Shown here piece by piece: positions 55,916-64,000 of a DNA stretch of 64,000 nucleotides. Numbering within the stretch: position 1 is the first letter of the stretch; every line of letters starts with the position of its first letter. Source of the stretch: Casuarius casuarius. Lineage: Eukaryota; Chordata; Aves; Casuariiformes; Casuariidae. A program made the position numbers and the translations under genes. Below the pieces are notes generated by a model. That model was not told the DNA's origin. It searched no databases and saw nothing but the letters and a program-made list of their open reading frames with translations. The stretch spans positions 379,388 through 443,387 of the forward strand of contig PTFA01000160.1 of NCBI GenBank assembly GCA_003342895.1, given 5' to 3'.

Positions 55916-58202
55916 CTAAAGGGGGAAGAGAACACAGCTTAGTCATTTTGAGCATAGTTTCTTCTGCTTCTTCAAACTATTTAATGACCGAGACATCAGC
56001 CTGTAACATTTAGCCCAGCAAAGATGAGACCTCCTGCTCTGAGCAGCTCCCGTTGTGCTGCGGTTACTGGTGACCTCGAGCAACGTGGGTTTAAGGTTGC
56101 ACACAGGAGCGATTGCAATTAGAATAGAGCTCTCTGCACCCATGTTGCCCGGTGGAGATAAGGAATCAAATCGGGCCGGGGCAAAGCAGCCCCAGGCCTG
56201 TGAAAAATTAGAGGCTACTGCCCTCTCTTTTCCTAAAAACATGAGTCGTCATTGAAATCCTGCTGTGGGTCTCGGGGTTAGGGGGAGGAACAGGGGACGT
56301 GTGGGGAGATGGAGAAGGGAAGCAAACCGCAAAGCAAAGCGGTTGAGGAAGCTGGGGTCTGGGAGGTGCCACGAGACACTGAGGAAGAGGAGGGAAAACA
56401 GAGCACCTCATAAGCAAAAAAAAAGAAACTGGAGGGAAGCAGCCAATGAGTAGCGAGACTGCGCTGTTCTGCTGTGGTCTGTTCTCTTGCAGGTAGCTAT
56501 AGGTGCGGGTGCTGCTGGGTCCCTGCCAAAAACACGTTTCTGGTGCGGGGGTCTTGGGAGGGGGAGGCTGGCGGGATGGGGGAGAGTTTGCACAGGGAAC
56601 TGAAAAGGGACCTATTTTGTGTCCTGGCCCTGGGCTAATCTTTGGAACATTTCCATTGCAGAAAGATACCAAAAAAGTCCGCGGACTGCTTGAGGCCTGA
56701 CAGACGGGTCCTTTGGCCCTCGCTGTGACACCGGCACCGCTTTGGAAGGGCGGAAGGCTGGACAGAGGCACCTCTCCCCTCGCGGCGAGTGCGCACCCAG
56801 GCCAGGATGCTGGCGGTGGGACACCCAACGTAAACCACCTTGTTCCACAACAGCTGCTGGGGGTGACTCTCGGATGTGCCGTAACGGAGGGGAGGAGAGC
56901 CAAAACCTTCCGGGTTCAGTGAATCTGCCCCAAGCCACAGGGATCAGCTGGGGCAGAAGAAAGATCACATTCAGCTAAACCCAGACACATGGGTAGTTAC
57001 CACCCGGCAAACCTGAGTCATTAAACTCTATATGTTTTGCAGGGAAAGTGGCTTTAAACCCTTTCCGTGCTACAAGAGGGGAAGTGCTTGGTCTGGTTTT
57101 AAGTCACAAAATTTTCCCATTTCTTTGCTTTAATCCCACAGGGTCAGAGATGGGGGTAGAAAAGAGGAGTGTGGTCTCAAAAGAAGCAGAAGCCATGCTG
57201 ATTTGCTTCCCTTCAGTGCAACAGGATCCTGAGCCTGAACGCTGTTCGGACGGGGACTCCCCTTCTCACCAGGAAAAGCTAGGAACTAAGTCCTAAGTCA
57301 TAAAGCTGTTGATTTTAAATCATTGTGAGCCTGTGAGTTTTGAATCTCCTCTCCCCCCGCATCACGATGGCTTGCCCCGCGGGAGGGATTAGGGAAGGCG
57401 GCTTTTCCAACTGGGTTTCTAAAACGCTCTTACCCAGCATTTTGACCGTCTGCGCGTGGTAGCTTTTCCTGCTCGCAGCCTGGCGCCCCCGCAGCCGCCG
57501 CCGGCTTCGCCACAGCTTTCTGCAGACGAGCCCGTAGAGCAGGGTCAAGCAGAGCATCGGCAGGAAGAAATAAATGGTGGAGACCCAGGCCATGGTCTCC
57601 AGCAGCCCCGTGCGGGCGGCGCGCTCCGTGTGCTTGCACTCCTGGCTCGCCCGGGGGTGGCTGCCGTTGCGCTCTTCCACCCCGAAGAGGAAGAGGACGG
57701 GGCCGGCGCTGAGCAGGGAGCAGCCCCACAGTGCCAGGATGACCCATTTCACCCGGCACTTCGTGATCGTCACCTTGGCTCTCAGGGGGAAGCAGATGGC
57801 GAAGTACCGCTCCACGCTCACCGTGGTGATGTGCAGGATGGTGCAGTACGTGCACGTTTCGCTCAGGTAGATTAAGAACTTGCAGAGAAAATCCCCCAAA
57901 ATGTACGGCCTGTACTTCCAGATCCGGTAGAGGTCCGAAGGCAGGCCAAGGAAAATCAGGGTGTCCGACAGCGCCATGCTGGACAGGTACATGTTAACGG
58001 TCGTTCTCATTTCCTGCGAGCGTTTGAAAATTAATATTGTTATCAAATTCCCAGAAACCCCAAAGAAAAACAAGAGGATGGAAATTATAGTCACAGGCAC
58101 CAAAATATGTATGTCAAACAAAGAAAAAGACTGATCTTCATAGTAGTCTGTGTCAATTCTGGAATGGCTGTAATTGGAGATGGAGCCCATCTCTGGCTTC
58201 AA
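55623..58202 (-). CDS. Ghrelin/motilin receptor-family GPCR (third paralog), two exons
   Basis: Class A peptide receptor related to GHSR and MLNR, which signal through Gq at the plasma membrane. Exons 58202-57434 and 55915-55623 join in phase 1 to give 353 aa. Visible landmarks: N-glycosylation site N10, GNLIT in TM1 (N51), MALSD in TM2 (D80), C107-C189 disulfide, ERY 131-133, GVEERNGS in loop 2 (N179), CWLPFH in TM6 (266-271), NPILY in TM7 (306-310) and a Ser/Thr-rich tail. Pocket residues D90 (2.60), E115 (3.33) and R274 (6.55), used by the ghrelin receptor, are present. The single intron just before TM6 is as in GHSR and MLNR. Some segments are GHSR-like (ERYFAICFPLRAKV), others MLNR-like (LGLPSDLYRIW). 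It is not simply either gene: GHSR is expected next to FNDC3B, MLNR next to FNDC3A. The start at 58202 gives a typical N-terminus length; Met5 is an alternative. Confidence 0.9.
55916..57433 (-). other. GPCR intron (1518 bp)
   Basis: The donor is g|gtaagagc and the acceptor ctttag. It is GC-rich in the middle, creating a 231-codon and several smaller open frames without recognisable domains. The position, just before TM6, equals that of the GHSR and MLNR introns. Confidence 0.85.
57434..58202 (-). CDS. GPCR exon 1 (residues 1-256: N terminus to intracellular loop 3)
   Basis: Encodes the extracellular N terminus, TM1-TM5 and loop 3 (RKLWRSRRRLRGRQAASRKS) up to QTVKML. GC-rich codon use between 57440 and 57870 produces long antisense and off-frame ORFs, which are shadows. 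Confidence 0.92.
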
Positions 58203-60555
58203 AGCAAAGGGAAGGGCTGGCTTCGTGTCTCCTTTCGATGGAAACCGGATTCATGACAAGAAAGAGGCCTGTTTTGTCCTGAGTGCCCAAGTGCCAGTGA
58301 AGCTGCTGCACAACGGTTCTTAAGTGATCAGTTAAAAAAAAATCAAAGTGGTGTTCATAAACATTTTGCAAATGAAGCTAACTATGTAAATGATGATTAG
58401 TCCATTTTATGAGAATGTGGAGGAATATTAGACTCATACATCTAGCATTTTCTAGACATAGCCTTTTAAAAACAATATTTACCACTCCTGTTTTTACCAT
58501 TAGCTTCGCAGTGATTGGAAAAGTACCAATTTTTACATTTCCTCTCAAGTCCCGTGAATCCCACTAAGTGCGTGGCTTTCAAGATGGAGCTGGTGCCATC
58601 GCTAGAGATCTGTTGCAGAGTAACAGCAAGGAGAGGCCGTCCACCCTGACACGAGTGAGACAGGAAAAAACCCTCCGGATCTATTCAGTTTTCCAGATTC
58701 TTTCAGCGCTTGCAAGCGACAGGGAGTAGAAATCTTCAGGCTGAGACAAGCGTTTCCGTGCGGCTCTGTGAATGAGCGGGGAGGTTTGCAGGTAGGTCCT
58801 GGCACTGGGCGGACACAGGACACTTCCACTGCAACATGCAGAATGACTTTTCTGCCTTCGGTGACTAAGGTGCTCTTTGTGCCAGGAGGTTCCCGGGGCA
58901 GCTGGAGTTCCCCGCACAATTTCTGAGGAAACGGGCTGGGGCACTTTGATTTTTTGTCGTCGTTTCCCGTGCATGCCCATTATGCAGTAATCCATCTTCC
59001 TCCCCGCCATCTACACATCGCTAATGAGGCTGTGTTAAACATGCATGCTTCACTCCTCTGCTTTTCTCCTTACCCTGCAAAAACTGCCATCCGTTACCAG
59101 GTAGACTGAAACAGTTCTTTGATACGGGAAATTTAATTAGCCCATTTGGGCGAGTTATATAATATTCCATTGTGCTGCGTTTACCTAAAGCCTTTCCCAC
59201 TGGAGCTCCTCCTCGGCATATGCCACGGAGTGAGGAAATGTCTACTGACAGTGTTTTAATGAGATTATTAAGATAGGATGGGAAAGTTTTTATTTCAACA
59301 TCAGTCTTAAAAATGAGACAGTCTGACACTTAGTCCTGATTTACTTTCCACTTCAGAAAAGAGCAGAGATCATGAGCTGGTAAGTGCCAGTGTGGGGGAG
59401 GCAAGGGAAAAAGTGGGCCAAAGTGAGTGAAAAACGCGAGGGAAGACTCGGGGAAACTGGAGATTAACTGCACACCGCTGGGAGGGAGCAACGACGCTCA
59501 GTACCAGACATGCTGGGTACTGCGCTCAGTTTGGCAGCAAGATGTGTCCTGCCATGGTCTGAGGAAATTCCTATATTCCCTGAGATGTCGGTCATTGGCA
59601 GGGAGCGAGCAGGGTACCCAGTACAAAAATAAACTTCTTATATTCTGTTCTCCTCAGAGCTGTGCCGTTTGCAGTCTTCCTTGTCTTAAAGGCTGTTCAG
59701 AAGCCAGCACTGTATAACCAAGCAGTGTGGGATTTGGGCTCGAAAGGTCAGTGCTGAATACAGGCACTGCATTATGCCGATGCAGCTTTGGTTTCAATGC
59801 TAGGGAGCTTTCTGCTGCCATTTCCAAGAGATGTGGGCACCGCCTGTGTTTCCCCAAAGCCGGTCACAGATTTAGGCACCTAAATACCTCAAAAAAAGAA
59901 AAGCGGTCTGTTTGCAAAGGCTGTGCTTTGCTACACCTCAAACACCCCTGTTAAAGCTTTCCCAAGAGCGAAATCCCCAAAGCCTGACTCTGCACCGTGA
60001 AACCGCCGTGGCGGCCCCCGTGACTCGGGCAGATCCCTGCTGGCGGGGACACAGCTGCCTCCGACCGATGTCTGCGTTCGGTGGCGGCAGACCCCGGAGC
60101 CGAGCATCCAGCCCGGCGAGGAAGCGACCCGGTTTCCTGCTGTGCAATTCCAGCCGGAAACGTTGCAGGTAGCTATAGCTCTTGATTGCGTAGCTGGGCC
60201 TGAAAAGTCACTTTTTGTGGCAGGGTTGGACGGGGACGCCGTCACGGCAATGAAGGGAGCCCTTTGGGGCCCCAAGGGCCGCTGGCTGCTCTCTGTGGTA
60301 GACCTGGAGCCCACCAATGTGCAGCACCGTCCCTTTATTTTCTAACAGATCAGGAATAAACAGCAGCAGATGACCGGGTTATGCTTAGTCTCAGCCTAAC
60401 CCGCTGCCTGTGTCCAGTCCGTGGTGAACTCCCCTCCCCCTCTTCCTCAGAGGAGGAAGAAAAGTGGGTTTTGTTTGTTGTTTAAGGCCGGCGTCTGGAA
60501 TTCATCCTCCGTTCCCTCCTAGCAGGATGTTTTTGTGTAACATGCTATGACTCAT
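58203..60555. other. Region between the receptor gene and the TAF9B CpG island
   Basis: The receptor promoter should lie here. A TATA-like stretch (tatataa on the - strand) is near 59153, about 950 bp upstream of the receptor ATG, but nothing proves its use. No exon, repeat family or RNA gene is recognised; the several 60-130-codon ORFs carry no recognisable domain. Confidence 0.6.
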
Positions 60556-61299
60556 GAAAGTCAAATGACTTGGCCTCCAGCGCTGCAGCAGAGCCAGCCA
60601 AGGCGGCTGGGCAGCTTCCCAGGGGCTCGGCACCACCCTCGGGGGACGAGGAGGGACGGAGGGAGCGGATCCCGCTTCTGCCGCGCCTCGTGGGCGTCCC
60701 GTCAGCCGGGCCGGCTGCTGTTTATCCCCCCGTCCCGACCCGACCGGGAGGTTGGCTTCCTTCCTCGCTACGTCAGCCGGTCCGATGGGGATCCTGCCCG
60801 CAGCTGCCGCGCAGTGCCCGCCCGGCCTTCCTCCCGCCTGCAGCAGCTGCCGAAGATGGCGGCAGACACCGCGCGGGTGGACGAGATGGAGGTAGCGAGG
60901 ACAAAACAACGCGGCAGCTTTATCTGTCAGCGCCATGAAAACAGGGTTAAAGGGCTCTCGCTTTTCAGTGACATTGGGAAAACCGACAATCCGAAAAGCT
61001 GCCATCAGCGAAAGGGTGGCGTGAGGCCGCCCTGCGCCATGGGGGCAGAGGGCAGCGGCCTGCCGCCATCTGCATCGCCGGGCAGCCTCCAGGTAGACGC
61101 CAGACAGCACGGGGCCGGTGACGGTAACAAAGCTCACGCAGAAAACCGTGTTTAAAAAAGTAATTTTATTTAAAAGAAATGATTTTTCTGCATCGCAGAA
61201 ATGTATTAAAAAAAAAGAAAGAAGACAAACACTTGGTTTCTGACCAAGGATTGGGCTCGGGGGGAAGCGGGCTCCCCGCCCCGGCCAGGCCTCGGCCGC

Positions 61300-61433
61300 G
61301 GCCGGGCCCCGTCGCCATGGCGACCCGCCGCGCGCCGCCGCCCCGGTCACGGGATCGGCCGGGCCCCGTCGCTATGGCACCACCCCGCGCGCCGCCGCCC
61401 GCCCTGCCCCGCCCCCCCGGTCACGAGACCGGA
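61300..61433. repeat. Imperfect tandem duplication in the TAF9B promoter with RFX-like X-box
   Basis: The unit beginning ggccgggccccgtcgc at 61300 recurs at 61357. Each copy goes on through atggc, cgcgcgccgccgcc and ccggtcacg. Copy 1 holds the full palindrome gtcgccatggcgac (61311-61324), which fits an RFX X-box; copy 2 retains only the left half (gtcgctatggc). Confidence 0.7.
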
Positions 61434-61460
61434 AGGCGCCGCGGCGGCAGAGCGGAAGCG

Positions 61461-61511
61461 ATGGAGCCGGCCAAGATGGCGTCTCCCAAGAGCGCGCCCA
61501 AAGACGCGCAG
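61461..61511 (+). CDS. TAF9B: TAF9B exon 1 (residues 1-17)
   Basis: Encodes [17 protein letters not shown]. The first in-frame ATG in a purine-rich context; family members start MESGK. The donor is cag|gtaccg; the following intron is only 78 bp. Confidence 0.93.
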
Positions 61512-63535
61512 GTACCGCGGCTGGGGGAGGCGGGGGGGGGCAGTCCTGTCCGGGTCGGGCGGTGCCGAGCTCTCTCTGCCGCCCCGCAGGTCATGGCGCA
61601 GATCCTGAAGGACATGGGCATCACGGAGTACGAGCCGCGCGTCATCAACCAGATGCTGGAGTTCGCCTACAGTGAGCGGCGGCGGCCGGGGGGGACAGGA
61701 CCGGGGGGGTCGGCGGGGCCTGCAGGGCCGGGGAGGGGTTCGGGGGTCTGGGGGCCCTGGCGGTGTCGCAGAAGGGGCCCGCTGGAGCCTGCCACAGCCA
61801 GGCCCGGGCAGACACTGCGTGGGGAAGGGGCCGCTGCCCTTAAAAGCTCCTCCCGGGGGGCGTTTTCCCTCCCAGTCTTTAAACGTAATTTTGAAGAAAG
61901 CAGTGTCGTGTAAGTTTTTGCTTTTTCGGTCATAAATAGGCAGTATCGAGGGAAAAAAAAAGTTTTTTTATTTTTACTTTTAGGCTATTCTTAATGACAC
62001 ATTCTGTTTTCCAAAGGGTATGTGACCACTATACTAGAAGATGCAAAGATTTATTCAAGCCACGCTAAGAAATCTAGTGTTGATGCAGATGACGTGAGGT
62101 TAGCGATCCAGTGTCGGACGGACCAGTCCTTTACATCTCCACCTCCAAGAGACGTAAGTAAAACTGTGGTTATAATTTCAGAGCATGATAACAAAACTGC
62201 AGATGGGAGTGTAACCGTGTCTCTTCAGTTCTTGTTAGATATCGCAAGACAGAAAAATCAAACGCCTTTGCCATTGATAAAGCCTTATTCTGGACCCCGA
62301 CTTCCACCTGACAGATACTGTTTAACAGCTCCAAACTACAGACTTAAATCGTTACAGAAGAAGGTAAGGGTTCTGGGTAGCGTTGCCTTTGGATTTGACA
62401 AGGCACCTAATCTTCACGTTCTTTGTCAGGAACGTTTAAGCAAGTTTTTCACATCTCTGAAGGATTCATGCATGCAAATGCTGAGCTGTGCCCACCAAAA
62501 CATCATTTGAGACTAAGTCAGTGGTCTTTGTCTCTCAGAATTTACAAATATTCTTACTGTTAATAATTTCAGATGTGAAGTGTATAAGAAAATGGATCTA
62601 TGATTCTTTTTAGCCTTACAGCAAAATTCTTCAAGTTTTATAACAGCTTGTAAAAGGCAAAACTAAGGTTTAGATTTTTAGAGAGTATTTTCTACTACTT
62701 ATACCTTAGATGTTTTTGTCTGTTTTAGAAGGAAAAGATTCACTTTGTTTGCTGAAAAATACTGAATCTCTCTGTCCGTGGTATCTTATCTTTATTTCCC
62801 CCATATTAAAGAAGAATTTCAACAGATGAGCCTAAGGTTCTATTCCAGATATTGGTATGGGATATGTCTTAGTGCTAGATATAGAGTAGAAGAATAAATA
62901 CCGATTTAAAAAGTTCTAGTTATTCTTTCTTGTAAAAATTAATGGCTGTCCTGAATGCTGTCTGGCAGATCAAGTATCTGCTGATCTTTGGCATCATGTC
63001 AAGTCTGTGATCTGCCAAACTGATCTGTGAAAGCTGCCTGGGCAAAGCAGTTCATACCTGCTGTGCTCCAGTTTATGAGATGTTTACAGGGGTCAGCGTC
63101 ATCTTTAAAAAATAAAGTTTGGCTTGATTTGCAGAGTGCAGACCTCTTGGTGATCAAGAGTGCCTGATTATATGTTGCTGGTGCTCCTTATTATCAGATG
63201 GAAAGTCCAGTTTTTAGCTGGTCTTGATGAAGGTCCGTGTGTTCCTCACGGGGTTTTACTTCCGCAAGGTGCCTTGTAGAGTTGTTTACACCACAAAGAG
63301 TTTGAGACCTTCTGTGTTGGAATGCATTGACATAACTAGTTATTGCTGTGAAATAGGCTGTCTGTGGTTTTGTAGGAGGAAGCACTTCTTTTTTTCATGT
63401 TAAGAGTTGTTAATTTCTAACGTGATGGTGAATTAAATATTCTCTCTTGACAGGTCTCTTCCTCTGCAGGAAGAATAACAGTCCCTCGCTTGAGTGTTGG
63501 TGCTGTAAGCAGCAGACCTAGCACACCTACTTTAG
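61461..63535 (+). CDS. TAF9B: TAF9B, TFIID/SAGA histone-fold subunit (5' five exons; gene runs off the window)
   Basis: TAF9 and TAF9B pair with TAF6 through an H3-like histone fold in TFIID and SAGA-type complexes in the nucleus. Exons 61461-61511, 61590-61671, 62017-62153, 62229-62363 and 63454-63535 join in phase to give 162 codons plus one base. Histone-fold core: [20 protein letters not shown] (from residue 19) to [11 protein letters not shown]. The C-terminal conserved region starts at [15 protein letters not shown]. The rest (about 90 residues in the human protein, including the acidic end) lies beyond 64000. Sequence marks are mixed: VMAQ, RQKNQ and VGAVSS are TAF9B-like, [13 protein letters not shown] is TAF9-like. 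The FNDC3C neighbour settles TAF9B. Confidence 0.92.
61590..61671 (+). CDS. TAF9B: TAF9B exon 2 (histone fold, helices 1-2)
   Basis: Encodes [20 protein letters not shown] and QMLEFAY. The acceptor is gccccgcag and the donor a|gtgagc (phase 1). Confidence 0.95.
62017..62153 (+). CDS. TAF9B: TAF9B exon 3 (histone fold, helices 2-3)
   Basis: Encodes [40 protein letters not shown] and SPPPRD, all family-diagnostic. The donor is gac|gtaagt (phase 0). Confidence 0.96.
62154..62228 (+). other. TAF9B: TAF9B mini-intron, 75 bp, in frame and without stop
   Basis: Bounded by gtaagt and tctcttcag. Its length is 25 codons and it has no stop in the coding frame, so retention would insert 25 residues between PPPRD and FLLDIA without breaking the protein. 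Confidence 0.85.
62229..62363 (+). CDS. TAF9B: TAF9B exon 4
   Basis: Encodes [40 protein letters not shown] and SLQKK. The donor is aag|gtaagg (phase 0). The frame stays open 48 codons into the following intron. Confidence 0.96.
62364..63453 (+). other. TAF9B: TAF9B intron 4
   Basis: About 1.1 kb with no recognised repeat. An open frame continues from exon 4 to TGA at 62508-62510, and an AATAAA occurs near 63110, so an intronically polyadenylated short isoform is conceivable but unsupported. Confidence 0.7.
63454..63535 (+). CDS. TAF9B: TAF9B exon 5
   Basis: Encodes [20 protein letters not shown] and RPSTPTL, followed by a phase-1 donor ag|gtaaga. Human TAF9B and TAF9 have the corresponding PRLSVG..S.P.TPT segment. 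Confidence 0.94.
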
Positions 63536-64000
63536 GTAAGAAACAGCTCAGTTGTGGTTTCCCATGCTGATTTTGTGAAGGAAAAAATTTTGAGGCATAT
63601 TTTAAAACCTTCTTCAACCATTAAACCGTCTTCAATCATTTAAGAAATGTTGGGTGCCATCTGAATGTAATGTCATTGTTAACACTTAACATCTCAACTA
63701 AAAAAAAAAAAAAAAGGCAATTTCAAACCTTATTTTAACTTGGATATGTTTTTATGTTACTGGCCTTCTGTATTTTTATTCCTGTATTTCTTTTAACCTC
63801 TATATGCAAAGAGGCCATTCAGGAAGCAGAAATAAGTTTGATTTTTTTTTCATCAGTGTAAATGATATACTGAACTGTTAATAGCACTAAACAAAATCTG
63901 TTTTTCTAAAAGGTTCACAAAATTTGGTCTGAGCATTTACATTTACATTTGTGAGTGTGCATGTGTGTGTTGCTAGCCTAGGATTTCGTTAGTCATGGGT
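63536..64000 (+). other. TAF9B: TAF9B intron 5 (incomplete)
   Basis: AT-rich intron sequence with an A homopolymer at about 63701-63716, running to the window edge. Remaining TAF9B exons are outside. Confidence 0.8.

Larger units (their letters stand above)
60560..61890. promoter_or_regulatory. TAF9B: CpG island and TAF9B promoter region
   Basis: CpG-dense sequence spans TAF9B exons 1 and 2. Near the start codon are ETS-like CCGGAAG (61429-61435) and GCGGAAG (61452-61458), and a YY1-like AAGATGGCG (61473-61481) inside exon 1. An RFX-type palindrome lies at 61311-61324. A second YY1-like AAGATGGCGG (60853-60862) marks the left part. Long ORFs on both strands here are explained by base composition. 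Confidence 0.7.

Noticed and set aside
56208..56903. 231-codon - strand ORF
   Set aside because: Lies inside the GPCR intron, is low-complexity Pro/Ser-rich and shows no domain.
57456..57875. 139-codon + strand ORF
   Set aside because: Antisense shadow of GC-rich GPCR exon 1.
55623..58202. Assignment of the receptor as CYSLTR1, the human neighbour of FNDC3CP
   Set aside because: CYSLTR1 is intronless in its coding part and of the purinergic-like group; this gene has the GHSR/MLNR motifs and intron.
60502..61350. 282-codon - strand ORF across the CpG island
   Set aside because: Pro/Ala/Gly/Arg-biased CpG-island frame with no recognised motif; it ends within promoter sequence of TAF9B.
61179..61913. 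244-codon + strand ORF containing TAF9B exons 1 and 2
   Set aside because: Reads through two introns and promoter repeats; only the spliced TAF9B segments are supported.

Overview
This is vertebrate nuclear DNA, most likely from a bird or another sauropsid. It contains CR1 LINE fragments, a few decayed MIR copies, CpG-island promoters, and long AT-rich introns around short, well-conserved exons. All three recognised genes have spliced coding exons that join in phase, with conventional GT-AG junctions except one GC-AG intron.

From position 1 to about 52.94 kb lies a FNDC3-family gene on the + strand: a CpG-rich left edge (probable non-coding first exon), a first intron of about 18.6 kb, 25 coding exons between 19117 and 50633, and a 3'UTR of about 2.3 kb. 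The coding exons sum to 3579 nt (1192 aa plus stop) with no reading-frame break. The protein has a proline/histidine-rich N-terminal part, nine fibronectin type III domains and a C-terminal membrane anchor. The protein alone resembles FNDC3A, but the neighbours point to the third paralog, FNDC3C (mouse Fndc3c1; a pseudogene in human Xq21.1).

From about 55.18 to 58.20 kb, convergent on the - strand, is a complete two-exon class A GPCR of 353 aa. It belongs to the ghrelin receptor (GHSR)/motilin receptor (MLNR) family and keeps the single intron at the start of TM6 and the family's key ligand-pocket residues. In human, MLNR lies beside FNDC3A and GHSR beside FNDC3B, so this FNDC3C-receptor pair looks like a third member of the same duplicated block, whose receptor I do not know from the human X.

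From about 60.56 kb to the right edge is a CpG island and the first five exons of a TAF9-type TFIID/SAGA histone-fold gene on the + strand. Its position next to FNDC3C identifies it as TAF9B. It runs off the window.

The most interesting points are the third FNDC3/ghrelin-motilin-receptor block, two long near-perfect hairpins (2320-2423 and 53498-53588), a GC-AG intron, a 7-codon upstream ORF overlapping the FNDC3C start codon, a frame-preserving 75-bp intron in TAF9B, a candidate cassette or terminal exon inside FNDC3C, and a tandemly duplicated RFX-like X-box in the TAF9B promoter. Exon calls come from reading splice sites and matching remembered family sequences; no alignment or transcript data were available.
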